Positions 36,626 through 47,540 of a stretch of DNA of 64,000 nt are shown piece by piece; the stretch's first letter is position 1; each line of letters starts with the position of its first letter. Source of the DNA: Sternotherus odoratus. Taxonomy: Eukaryota > Chordata > Testudines > Kinosternidae. The DNA is taken from contig JAVMKO010000001.1 in the NCBI GenBank assembly GCA_032164245.1, forward strand, positions 83,077,892-83,141,891. Direction: 5' to 3'. The translations under genes and the position numbers were made by a program. The notes beneath the pieces are model-generated. The model saw only the letters and a program-made list of their open reading frames with translations. It made no database searches and was not told where the DNA came from.

Positions 36626-37531
36626 AGGCTAGGCTCTGAAGTCCATGTCTAAGCACCAAAGTAAGTAGCCTGAATTTCAAAAATGTTGAACATCTGTTGA
36701 AGTCAGCAGGAACTGCGGGACACTCGGTACTTTTGAAATTCAGGCAATTTACTCATTAGATGCCTACAAATGGACTCGGGGGCTTCAATTCACACTCCCA
36801 TTTTTGAAAATGTTGATCACTGTGTCCTGAGTGGGGATTGGTTCCTTACATCCCAATCTGGCAGTTGAGATTATCTGTCATACTTGAGCTGACAGTCCTT
36901 AGGCTTGGTATTGCTAGGGTAGGGCAGCATTTTCAGTGGAGAGTTCTAAAATTTGCTTCTCACTGCAGCCTGACAGAGCCTAAGTTTGGCCTTCAGGCAT
37001 GTTGCAAAGTCTTTATATTCAGTCTTTTTCTGAGGAAGAAAGTTGGGAACTTTCCCCTATCATGCTTTTGGGGGGGCTGGGAAATTTTTTAGTGACACTG
37101 GCTCTTTATTTATGTTTATAAATGTCCTTGGCTTACAGTTAAGGCTAAGATTTTGTCATATGTACTTATATTAAAAGTCACAGACAGGACATGGCCAATA
37201 AACAATAATTCATGGATTTGTTGAAGCCCAAGCCCCAGCGCCGCGGGGCCAACAGCCTGACTGCCAATGCCAAGGGGCTGAAGTTGCATAGATCACCTAA
37301 AATCACAGAATCCACGACTGACTTGTAGCCTTACTCCTGGTATACACTGAGAAAATAAATATTGAAGGCTTCATTTTTTCTAGTATAAAATGTTGAGGAC
37401 TGAGCAAGCATTGAAAGTTCTCCATTGGCCAAAATGTTCAAGGTTTATAACACTACACAGGGAGCTCTTTATGTACTGTCTTAGATACTCTAGCATTTGT
37501 AAGTGATCTAGGGGAAAATTTACATTAAATA

Positions 37532-38569
37532 CAGTGAAACCTCGATATAACGGACTAATTCGGGCGAGGGGGTGTCCGTTAAAGCCGAAAGTCCGTTATT
37601 TAATAATTTTTTAAAATTATTAAATAATGGACTTTCGGCTGACAATAGACACCCCCGTCGCCCGAATTAGTCCGTTATGTTGAGGTTTTACTTTTATCAC
37701 GGCCGGGAGCCCGGCTGCTGGGACCCTGGTGGGAGCCGTCAACCCACCCGCCCGGGTCCCGGCTGGGGGGGGGGGGTAGTTGACAGCTCCCACCGGGCTT
37801 CCCGCTCCGGGGAGCCCGGCGGGAGCTGTCAACTCGCCCGCCCGGCTCCCCGCAGCAGAGAGTTGGGCGGGAACTGTCAAAACCCCCCCCCCCCCGCTCC
37901 CCATGCAGGGAGCCGGGTGGGGGGGGGAGTTGACAGCTCCCGCCGGGCTCCCCGCTGTGGGGAGCCCGGTGGGAGCCTTCAACTCGCCCGCCCAGCTCCC
38001 CGCTGTGGGGAGCCCGGCGGGAACTGTCAGCCCGCCCGCCCGGCTCCCCGCAGCAGAGAGCCGGGCGGGAACTGTCAAACCCCCCCCCCCCCCCGCTCCC
38101 CATGCAGGGAGCTGGGGGGGGGGGGAGTTGACAGCTCCCGCCGGGCTCCCCGCTGTGGGGAGCCCAGCGGGAGCTGTCAACTCGCCCGCCCGGGTCCCCG
38201 CAGCGGAGAACCGGGTGGGAACTGTCAACCCCCCCCGCCCGGCTCCCCCTGCAGGGAGCCGGGTGGGGGGGGTTGACAGTTCCCGCCCGGTTCTCCGCTG
38301 TGGGGAGCCCGGCAGGAAATGTCAACCCCCCCTCCCTCCTCCCGCTCCCCGCAGCGGAGAGCCCGGCGGGAACTATCAAACCTCCCTACCCCGCCCGGCT
38401 CCCCCTGCAGGGAGCCGGGTGGGGGGGGGAGTTGACAGCTCCCGCCGGGCTCCCTGCTGCGGGGAGCCGGGCGGGAGCCCCCGAATAATGGATTTCGGAT
38501 GCATCGGAAATTTTGTCCGTTGCATCCGAAGTCCGTTAAATCGGGGTCCGTTAAATCGAGGGTTTACTG
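37532..38569. mobile_element. Tigger/pogo-like element, copy 2, with minisatellite
   Basis: Ends CAGTGAAACCTCGATATAAC and GGGTTTACTG, flanked by TA (37530-37531, 38570-38571). The left 155 bp (37536-37690) is itself a hairpin in which the terminal sequence is repeated in reverse. Between the hairpin and the right end lies about 780 bp of GC-rich minisatellite (37700-38480) made of variants of GGGAGCCGGGTGGGGGG, GTTGACAGCTCCCGCCGGG and CTCCCCGCTGTGG. The right terminal region (TCCGTTGCATCCGAAGTCCG) matches copy 1. Confidence 0.8.
37700..38480. repeat. GC-rich minisatellite inside Tigger-like element
   Basis: Irregular tandem array in which CCCGGCGGGAGCTGTCAACT-like and CTCCCCGCAGCAGAGAG-like blocks alternate and invert. 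Because the unit lacks stop codons it is open in several frames on both strands; the resulting Pro/Ala/Gly-rich translations are not genes. Confidence 0.85.
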
Positions 38570-38698
38570 TAACTTTTAAAAAATTGTAGTTTACTATGTG
38601 AAGTTTAATGGACATATACCAAAGATGGCTATATTCTAATTGCCAAGGAAACTCAAAGGATACACAGGATTCTAGCACTCAGACTGCAAATTCTAGAA

Positions 38699-38993
38699 TA
38701 GGGTCAGCAACCTTTCAGAAGTGGTGTGCCAAGTCTTCATTTATTCACCCTAATTTAAGGTTTCGCATGCCAGTCATACATTTTCATGTTCCATACATCT
38801 ATAATATATAACTAAACTATTGTTGTATGTAAAGTAAATACGGTTTCTAAAATGTATGAGAATCTTCATTTAAAATTAAATTAAAGTGCAGAGTCCCCCC
38901 AGACCGGTGGCCAGGACCCGGGCAGTGTGAGTGCCACTGAAAATCAGCTCATGTACCACCATTGGCACCTGTGCCATAGGTTGCCTACCCCTG
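38699..38993. mobile_element. Non-autonomous hAT element, copy 2
   Basis: A 295-bp element with ends TAGGGTCAGCAACCT and AGGTTGCCTACCCCTG, the latter reading back as CAGGGGTAGGCAACCT. Flanked by TTCTAGAA (38691-38698) and TTCTAAAA (38994-39001), an 8-bp duplication with one change. Same family as 6545-6841. No coding capacity. Confidence 0.88.
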
Positions 38994-40990
38994 TTCTAAA
39001 AGTTCTCCCAAGGGAAATAGCAATTGGCTATGGTTATTTGGGCAGAGGCTTTGCTTGGAGAGGAATCAACATCACAGGCTCATCTGGTCAGTTGGCTGAA
39101 GAGGTGAGTGCTTTGCTTGCAGGCACATTTGTATCCCCCTCCTTAGTCAGTAATAAATAAGAGAAGAGGCTGCAGGTTTGGCTGCTGAAGCTACATCTCC
39201 AATGCTCAAGACATGAATTAGAGAATAAGGGAAATCTGTACAGCTCAACATAATTTTGGTTTGACATTCCTCTGTGTTCTTGAGTGTTAGCTTGTTGTTC
39301 TTCAAATCCTAATTCAATTTCCTTTCCCTAGGATGCTTACATAGAACCCAACACTAGTGTTAGGATTTATTTATGAAGTCTTTCTTTTCATGTTTTATCT
39401 TACTATTTGAAAAGTTTTCTTTATATAGATAGTGATATATCAAAGGGGAGAGGTGAGAAGCTAGTGTAGTGAGATCACAGTTGATGCACGCTCTTACTAT
39501 GTAAGAGGGATCTAGAAGAATTAATGACCCTTAGCATTGGGAAGTTATAAACACTTACAATCAGGAGTACACTGATATTTAGATGGGCCTTCAAACAGAT
39601 TTTAAATGGGGTCCTATGCTCCTAGACAATTTCACGGTGCACTTCCACCCTACAACCTGCCCCTTTTCCCTTTCTTACTTGGGACCTCTATGCTAATCCA
39701 TAATAGCGCTGTAACCCTCTCTTACTCGGGTCTGCCCTTATATTCTTTGTCCCCTCCTCTTGGTAGTCCCCTCCTCTAGGTGGTCAGGCTTGGGGCAATG
39801 TCCCCAATTTATTCTGCTCTCAGGCACCTGTATCAGGGCCTGTTGGGAGCTTTTCTCAGTCCTGCCTTGGCCTTCACAGCAGCAGAAGTAGGAATGTTTC
39901 TGAAGGGGGAGGAGCTTTTTCTGGTCTTCTGCTGCTTCTCTCGTCCCCACCATTTATTAGAGAGCTCTGCCCTCCCCTATTGCTCCATGTCCCCTCTTTC
40001 CTCTCTTGCTGGAAAGCCAGTTAGAGGCTGCTCTGAGACCCTAGTTTCGCTCCTCCCCTCGTAGCTCAGCCCCATCCAAGCACATCAAAAGTAGCGTTTA
40101 CAACCCTGCTTAAACACCCTGATTCAGGAAAGCATCCATCTTGAGAAGGGTGTGTAAGCATGTGTTTTAAGTTCCACTGAACCCAGTGGGGACTTAGGCA
40201 GGTGCTTTCCTTAATGAGTGCAGAATGTCTGCAGGTTACTAGGGCTATGTGCTTCCTGCCTCTCATGCTCATTTAGATACTTCATTTAGAACTAGAGGGT
40301 AATCAGTATCCATGTGGAAGAATCCACAGGGAATCTTTCCTGTCAGCTGTCTTTGGCGGTGGGGGAGGTCATTTTAAAAAATGATTGCTATAGATCTCTG
40401 AACCGGCACAGCACAGGGTTCAGCTTTGGGAGAGCTATTGTGAATGTTGATCTAGAGTGTACAAAACCAGACTCAAGCATCTTTGTGGAAAAAAAACCGT
40501 GACAGCTCCACGAGAAAGCACAATGTACGTGACTCACTCTGAAATAGCATCTGTCCTGAATTAACAGAGAGGACCCTGCAGATTTGCAAATGGGGGCTCA
40601 TTTTATTCTGAGGTCTTGTGGTCTACATTAGGCTGATTTTCTTAACATTTTGCAACAGTGGGAGCAGTGGGGGAGACAGGATGTCTGTTGGCATGGTGTT
40701 TCAGCCAACTTGTTTTTCAGATATGGTCTCAGCGTGGTTAAACATGCTTTTGAAGCAGCAGTTTACACTAGCACTGTATTGGAAATAATTTTCCTAATAA
40801 TTTTATTAATGTTTACTGCAATTCATCACTCCTTTACCAGTCCACGGGCCACTTAGTGTTGGTTACAAACACAATACAAATGCAAGCATATATGCCTGTA
40901 TTCTATACCCTAGCAACAATACAATTATAAGCACTGGCCAGAATACTTAACAACAGGTAGAGGCCCTGGAGACACCTTCCAGTCATAGTG

Positions 40991-41115
40991 ACAAAGGGTC
41001 CTGTGGCACCTTAAAGACTAACAAACGTATCGGAGCATAAGCTTTCATGGGCTAATACCTACTTCGTCGGATGTCACTTTTGCAGATCCAGACTAACACG
41101 GATATCCCTCTGATT
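40991..41115. mobile_element. Retroposon copy with inverted 5' part
   Basis: Flanked by CTTCCAGTCATAGTG (40976-40990) and CTTCCCGTCATAGTG (41116-41130), a 15-bp duplication with one change. The first part (40991-41073) is in reverse orientation relative to the 3' tail (41074-41115: TCACTTTTGCAGATCCAG, then ACTAACACGG and CTCTGATT). Together the two parts reconstruct one contiguous stretch of the family, as in 5' inversion by twin priming. Confidence 0.75.
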
Positions 41116-41609
41116 CTTCCCGTCATAGTGTAACTCCAGGGGTGTAAAGAAAAGCTCTGAAAAAGAAACCCATGAACAAACCTCACTTTTCATACACTAT
41201 AACAAACAAGTGATGTCATTGCTGGTTATCAGACCTTTGCTCAGACTAGGACTGAACCTTGCTCCCTTCAAGGTTTTCTTCTTATTCAGTTTGTCATATT
41301 TTCCTCTAGTTACTGGCTTAAGCAGTTCTTTTCAAAACAAGTTTATATAACTAATTTTTTACTGCACCCAATTAACTATGTTTTCTCAACCCGAACCTTA
41401 ACTAAAATAATGGTGGTATTTCAAGGGTTACTACAAGTTTAACACGAACAATCCCTCTTTCTCATAATTTTGTTCCATTTGGTCACATGCTTTCATCCTA
41501 TTCCTCATGCTAATATCCGAACTCAGTTTAGAGCCACAGTTCTCTTAGGTCTAATGTGGGTCTATATTCCTAGACACTCTGGCCTGGGCAACGCTGGGGT
41601 GTGGGAGGG

Positions 41610-41848
41610 TTTCAAACTAAGACATGCAAATATCGTAGTTCAACTTACCTGGCTGTCCTCACGGCGGCAAGTCGACCATGGCGTCTCCCCCATCGACTCC
41701 GCTTGCTCCTCTTGTGGAGCTGGAGTTCCGGAGTCCATGGGGAGTGCATTTGGGGATCTATTTATCGTGTCTAGACAAGACACAATAAATCGATCCCCAG
41801 TACATCGAACACTACCCGCTGATCCGACAGGTAGTATAGACGTACCCT
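41610..41848. mobile_element. TA-family MITE copy 4
   Basis: Shares the core CAACTTACCTGGCTGTCCTC, CGGCGGCAAGTCGACC, TCGACTCCGCTTGCTCCTCT, GGAGTTCCGGAGTC and an AATAAATCGATCCCC stretch with 688-972. The right end is GTAGTATAGACGTACCCT. Left end degraded. Confidence 0.6.
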
Positions 41849-41944
41849 CTAACCATTGTTCCTACTGCTAGAGAATCTTGTTTTTACATTGTTCCTGCCC
41901 TTCCTTGGTTGTCATTCCGAAGGCTGAAGGCAATTTGGCTGTAA

Positions 41945-42540
41945 GCAATCATGAAATGATAGATTTAGTGATTTTAAAAAAAGGAGGGAGTGGGAGCAAT
42001 AGAATAAGGACAATGGGCTTAAAAAAAAAGACTTTTACAAACTCAGAGAACTGGTAGGTAATGTCCCTTGGGAAGAAAATCTAAGGAAAAAAAGGAGTTC
42101 AGAAGAGCTTGCAGTTTCTCTACAAGAATATATTAAAGGTGTAACAGCAAACTCTCCCGATGCAACAGAAGGCTAAGAGGAAAAGTCAGAGGTCAATGTG
42201 GCTCCATTAGGAGCTTTTTAATTACCTTGGGGGGGGGGGGGAGAATGCTACAAAAAGTGGAAACATGGTCAAATTGCAAAAAGATGAGTATAAGAGATTA
42301 ACACAAGCATGTAGGCACAAAACCAGAAAAGATAAGGCACAAAATAAATTATACCTGGGAAGGGACATAATAAATGAAGGAAAATGTAGACCCACTCTTT
42401 AGTGGGGAAGCAGAGCTAGTAACAGATGACATCAAGAAGGCTGAGGTATATTTACAGTCAAGGGAGGTTGTAGAATTTTTTATCATTGGAGGTTGACCTC
42501 TCAAGGTATCTTCCAGTCTTACATTTCTATAATTCCTAGC
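41945..42540 (+). pseudogene. Degenerate CR1 fragment, plus strand
   Basis: Contains the nucleotide run of a CR1 ORF2 middle region (GCAAAAAGATGAGTATAAGAG, ACACAAGCATGTAGGCACAA and GATGACATCAAGAAGGCTGA), then jumps to the 3' end (AGGGAGGTTGTAGAATTTT, CTTCCAGTCTTACATTTCTA). A large internal deletion and a G-run at 42230 are present. The first run is 21 bases in the sequence and is given here as a match region only. Confidence 0.6.
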
Positions 42541-42949
42541 ATCCTCTTCGTTGGTAACTGTATAATTTACAGAATATATCATCATCTCCCTTTCAGTCAA
42601 GTCTTTTACAGTCTCCCTGCTTTCCTACTTGTTCTGTATCTTCTGGGGAATTGGTTGCTATAGAACTGACTCTGATACTACATGTAAGGCATGTAAGGCA
42701 AAATGATTTTCAAAAATAATGTAACTGGGTCATTTTTTTGTGATGTTAAAAGTCAAGGTGATTTGTAATCTGCAGCAAAATATTTGTACAAATAAGAGTC
42801 TGTTTTTGTCAGACGTTATCTGAAATGAAGGGGCTGTCTTGTAGGTTGCAGAATTTTACAGGAATCTGTGGCCAGGAAATCTTTTAAAACTTTAATTCTG
42901 TCCTTAACTTTGAAGTGCTTGTCTTTGCAATCTTTATGTTCTAATTAAT

Positions 42950-43797
42950 GGGCATGTCTTCACTACCACTTTAATTCGACCTTAACAACGTTAGGTCGAA
43001 TTAAAGGTGTACCTGTCTTCACATACATGCCCTTAAAGTCGATTTAAAGGGCCCTCAAGATCGATTTCGGAACTCCTGCCTAACGAGAGAAGTAAGGCTA
43101 AATTCGACATTACAAGCTCGACTGTGGGCTAGTGAAGAGGCATCAGAAGTTAAGCCTCCGACCTCCGAGCAGCCCCGCGAGGGGGGGGCTGTTCGGGGGG
43201 GGGGGGGTCCGCGGGGCTGCTGGGGGGGGGGGAAGCCCGCACGGGGCTGCTTGAGGGATCGGCTCAGCTGTCTGGTCAATTTCACCAGGCAGCTGAGCGG
43301 ATAGCCCCGCGCCGGCTCCCCCCCCCCCTCGGGCGGGGGGGGGGTCCAGCGGGGGCTGTTTGGTTGGGGGGGCTGTTCGGGCGGGGGGGGGGTCCGCGGG
43401 GCTGCTGAGGGGGGGGGGGGAAGCCCGCGCGGGGCTGCTTGAGGGATCGGCTCAGCTGTCTGGTCAATTTCACCAGGCAGCTGAGCCGATAGCCGCGCGC
43501 TGGCTCCCCCACCCCCACTCGGGCGGGTGGGTACGGCGAGGGGGGGGCTGTTCGGGCGGGGGGGTCCATGGGGCTGCTTGGGCAGGGGGGGGGGGTCCAG
43601 CACGCATTGCACTGTGGGCTACCTACCCACAGTGCAATGCGGGCTATGTCGACCCCCTGCAAAAGTTCAAGGACAGACAGTGTCGACCACTGTCGACCTG
43701 CTGTCCTGGTGGGGACACACTGATTCGATTTTCTAAACTCAAGTTTAGAAAATCGAATTAAGGGAAATCGACCTAGACCTATAGTGAAGACATACCC
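42950..43797. mobile_element. Non-autonomous Harbinger derivative
   Basis: An 848-bp element flanked by AAT on both sides (42947-42949, 43798-43800). Its left 190 bp match the inverted right end of the Harbinger element at 45623-50057 (GTCTTCACTACCACTTTAAT, ACATACATGCCC, GGGCCCTCAAGATCGA). Its right end matches the inverted left end (GCACTGTGGGTAGG-type block, GTCGACAGTG block, GGGTATGTCTTCACTA). It therefore lies in reverse orientation to its relative. The middle is a G-rich tandem duplication with a period of about 188 bp (units at 43233 and 43421), each carrying a CAGCTG...CAGCTGAG hairpin. Confidence 0.82.
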
Positions 43798-45983
43798 AAT
43801 GTTTTTTCCAAGTGGATATATAAAGCATACAGAGAGAGAGAATACATTATTTTGTTGTGCAATATAAACCAGTGGTCTCGGCACAGGTTTGGAATGGCCA
43901 CATTATATGTGGATGATGAAGCCATGAGCAAATTATGCCGCTCATTCCAGAAATAGTGCTGATGGTGTGAGAAGGAATTCCATCCAGTTTTTAGGAGCAG
44001 TTTGGTGACTTTGTTAAAGGTGAATACAGGGAATTGGTGGAGATATCCTGGATATCTTCACCTATTTGTGGCATAGAGAACTTGACATCAGAAAAATACA
44101 TTGCACCCACAAGCTTTATCATTAATTGCCAAGTCATGCATGTGGACATCCAGTTTCATGGATAAATGTAAAATGCTGAACCATCTCTGAGGGACCACTT
44201 GGACTGAGGACCACTCACATCATTCTCAGTGATCCTTTGAAATGGCATAGGTTTCAGCACTGTGGGGCTGTCATTTCTCAGTGCCAAATCTGAAGGAATT
44301 ACCAGGCAAAGGGGCTCATCCCTACATCGACACATGGCAGCAGTATTAGAAATTGGGTGGAATCTGGAATGCAAAGAAATTAGCAGCTCCTGGAAGGTGA
44401 CTCGTGATTCTCACCACCTTTTTCCTTCCCTGCTTGTCTCTGTGTACATATGAATCCTCTGACCCCCTGCCGTATTAGTCTTATTTGCATAAGCATATTA
44501 TGAGGTACTGTAGTGCAATATTGCATTTTCACTAATTAGACCAGGGACCTACTATCTAAAATTAATAACATAGGAATGGATGATATTATGTTCATGAAAG
44601 CAAGCTTGAGTCTTTAAAATTGTATTAACCCTTTTATCACACTAGCACAGGTGCAGAGCTGGTTCCCATGTTCAGATTGGGTAGGTGCTTCAGGCGCAGG
44701 ACCCAGGATAAAATCCAAATTGGGGGTTGGGGATATTCCTTTACCAACACATCATGTGATGGTCCATTTCTCATGACACCACACAGAAGAGAGAACTGGA
44801 CCGACACATTGTTTTGAGTATAGATCTGATTTTAGGGTTGAAATCCCAGTTATCCTCTTGCTTCTACACAGCTCTGCCTGGTAAAAAAATAAACAACAAT
44901 TCTGAAAAGGTTCATTTATATACCTACAAAATTACCTACTGTGTGTGTGTATGTGTGTGTCTAGGTAAGAAAGAGACCAGATTTCTTTACTAATCACTGT
45001 AGCTTGGTAATGCAAAATATGACAATGGCAAGAGAGAAAAGATTAGTGGACTATTAAAGCCAGGTTTTTTCACAACACGGCCTGTGTTTGTGTATCTGTA
45101 GTGACTTGTTCACTCTAGTTTCTCTTATGATGATTTATTCCAGGGTAAGATCAAAATCCGTCACTGAGCTTTTTGTGCACTATCACTTCTATGTGCAAAT
45201 GCTAGTGTACAAATGTGTAAATCCTATTTGAGTTTTGTGCATGTACATTTGATTGCATCTGTGTGCAAGTGACAGTGCTAAAATAATAGTGTGTATGCAA
45301 GTGACCACATGTAAAGTTTCATGCATACAAATAGAAGCTAGGCTGAGATCCCTTCAGAAAAAAACCTTCATTTTCATTTAGTACCGTTCAAATTTCTCTC
45401 ACTTTGGGACTTGTTTTGAGACCAAATGATGATATTTCCTACCTTACTCCCTAAAATTTTAATGGGACAGGTTGCTTCAGTATCTGCCATCTGTCTAATG
45501 AACTGCACGGAGTGTAAAGGTCTTTCTCTGGTGCTGATAGTGGATAGAATATAGATGAAAGCTGTGCCTTGTTTTAAAGGAAATGGAGCAAGTCATCTTA
45601 TATCAACAGAGCTCTAGTTATAGGGTATGTCTTCACTACAGCAGTAGTTCGATTTCCTTTATTTCGATGTTGTGAACGCAACTGTATACAGTCGATGTTG
45701 TGTGTCTTCACTAGGCACAGCTAAGCACAGCAAGTCGACAGTGTCTGTCCGCAAAACTTTTGCAAGCGTCGACATGACGAGCGTTGCACTCTGGGTACCT
45801 ATCCCACAGTTCCCTGATCTCCCAGCAGGCACCATTTCGAGTGCTGCACTATGGGTAGGCATTTCCAAATTTCGCGCCCTTTTTTGGCGCCGCCCACCCC
45901 CATTACGAGCGGTGCACTGTAGGTAGGCATCCCATAATTTGTGCCCTTTCTCCGCGCCATGCTAACGCCATAGCATTGCAAGC

Positions 45984-47286
45984 ATGGAGCCCGCTGACAC
46001 CACGGCTGCAGTAATGGCCGTTGTGAGGACCTCGAACACGGTTGCTGAGTTCATGCTGCACCATCTGCAGAGGAGGAATGCGATCCGGGGAGAACTGCGC
46101 TTTCTGGAACCCGACGACAGTGAGGAGGAGATGGACAAGGACGTGCACAGCGGGGACGACATGGACACTGCCATTTTTGGAAGTAGGGCGACTGACAATC
46201 TGTCAAATTTGGTGGCAATGGGGCAGGCTCATGCCATCGAACGCCGATTCTGGGCCAGGGAAACAAGCACGGACTGGTGGGACCGCATAGTGCTGCAGGT
46301 CTGGGATGACTCCCAGTGGCTCAGAAACTTCCGCATGTGAAAGGGCACCTTCATGGAACTTTGTGACTTGCTGTCCCCGGCCCTCCGGCGCAGGAATACC
46401 AAAATGAGAGCAGCCCTTACAGTGGAGAAGCGAGTGGCGATAGCCCTCTGGAAGCTTGCAACGCCAGACAGCTACTGGTCAGTGGCGAATCAGTTTGGGG
46501 TGGGTAGGTCTACAGTGGGCTTTGCTGTGATGCAAGTAAGCAGGGAAATCGTCGAGCGGCTGCTACACCGGGTTATAAACCTCGGAAACCTGCAAGCCAC
46601 AATAGATGGCTTTGCCGCCATGGGATTCCCTAACTGTGGTGGGGCTATAGATGGGACTCATATCCCTATCCTGGCACCGGACCACGAGGCCGCCGAGTAC
46701 AGAAACCGGAAGGGATATTACTCAATGGTCATGCAAGGAGTGGTTGACCACAAGGGACGTTTCACCGACCTGTACGTGGGGTGGCCGGGAAAGCTTCATG
46801 ACGCTCGAGTGTTCAGGAACTCTAGGGTTTTTAGGCAGCTGCAGCAAGGCACTTTCTTCCCCGACCAGAAAATTTCCGTGGGGGGGGTCGAAATGCCGAT
46901 CGTGATCATTGGGGACCCAGCCTACCCCCTAATGCCCTGGCTTATGAAGCCCTACACAGGAGCCCTGGACAGGGGTCAGGAGCTGTTCAACTACAGGCTG
47001 AGCAAGTGCATTTGGCCGTCTGAAGGGGCGATGGCGTTCCTTACTGATTCGCTCAGACATCAGCGAGAGAAATATCCCCATTGTTATTGCTGCTTGCTCT
47101 GTGCTCCACAATATCTGTGAGAGCAGGGGGGAAACGTTTATGGCGGGCTGGGAGGCAGAGGCAAATTTACTTTCTGATACTTATGAGCAGCCAAACAACA
47201 GGGAAAGTAGAAGAGCCCACCGTGAGGCCCTGCGCCTCAGGGACACCTTGAAAGACAGTTTTATGAGTGCCCGAGATGGCGTTTGA
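45984..47286 (+). pseudogene. Harbinger DDE transposase, broken
   Basis: Starts at ATG 45984. The N-terminal part has an acidic DDSEEEMDKD stretch and a TDWWDRIVLQ segment, then a stop (TGA, 46338-46340) where a CGA codon is likely ancestral. The same frame continues from 46341 with MELCDLLSPALRR, a helix-turn-helix (SYWSVANQFGVGRSTV), GGAIDGTHIPI with the first catalytic Asp (46650-46652), GWPGKLHDARVFRNS with the second (46800-46802) and GDPAYPLMPWLMKPY. After FNYRLS a deletion near 47003-47009 shifts the frame. Reading resumes with FGRLKGRW and the CSVLHNICE segment, ending at 47284-47286. In HARBI1 and relatives the catalytic Glu lies just before FGRLK, so it seems to be lost here. About 434 codons in all, allowing for the deletion. 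The family does cut-and-paste transposition; this copy should be inactive. Confidence 0.9.
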
Positions 47287-47365
47287 GAATCTGCTCCCTT
47301 GCTGTGCTCTAAGCCTGCTGCACTTGAACCCTCTTTCCCTCCCCCCTCCCCATGCTTGCAGAGGA

Positions 47366-47371
47366 AATAAA
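47366..47371 (+). promoter_or_regulatory. Polyadenylation signal of Harbinger transposase
   Basis: AATAAA on the plus strand, 80 bases after the transposase stop. It lies 26 bases from the opposing signal of the minus-strand gene. Confidence 0.65.
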
Positions 47372-47396
47372 AGCACTGTTTGAAAAATCATGGTTC

Positions 47397-47402
47397 TTTA
47401 TT
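47397..47402 (-). promoter_or_regulatory. Polyadenylation signal of Harbinger Myb-like gene
   Basis: AATAAA on the minus strand, about 140 bases after that gene's stop at 47541. The two transcripts must overlap by some tens of bases if both signals are used. Confidence 0.65.
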
Positions 47403-47540
47403 GGTGCTTGGGAAATACAAATACAGGGGATCACTGTCCTGGTATCCTGGAGGGAGACCGGCAGTCGCAGTGGGGGAGGAGCGGACAGAGCGGAGGGGTG
47501 GGAAGGGGGGAGAGGAGGGGTGGGCAAGACACAGCAGCTT

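Noticed and set aside
37620..38589. Open frames of about 200-270 codons on both strands rich in Pro, Ala and Gly
   Set aside because: All lie in the GC-rich array inside a Tigger-like element and are open in four frames at once because the unit has no stop codons.
43055..43884. Proline-rich open frames of 185 and 200 codons
   Set aside because: They come from the G/C-run tandem repeat of the non-autonomous Harbinger element and overlap each other in different frames.
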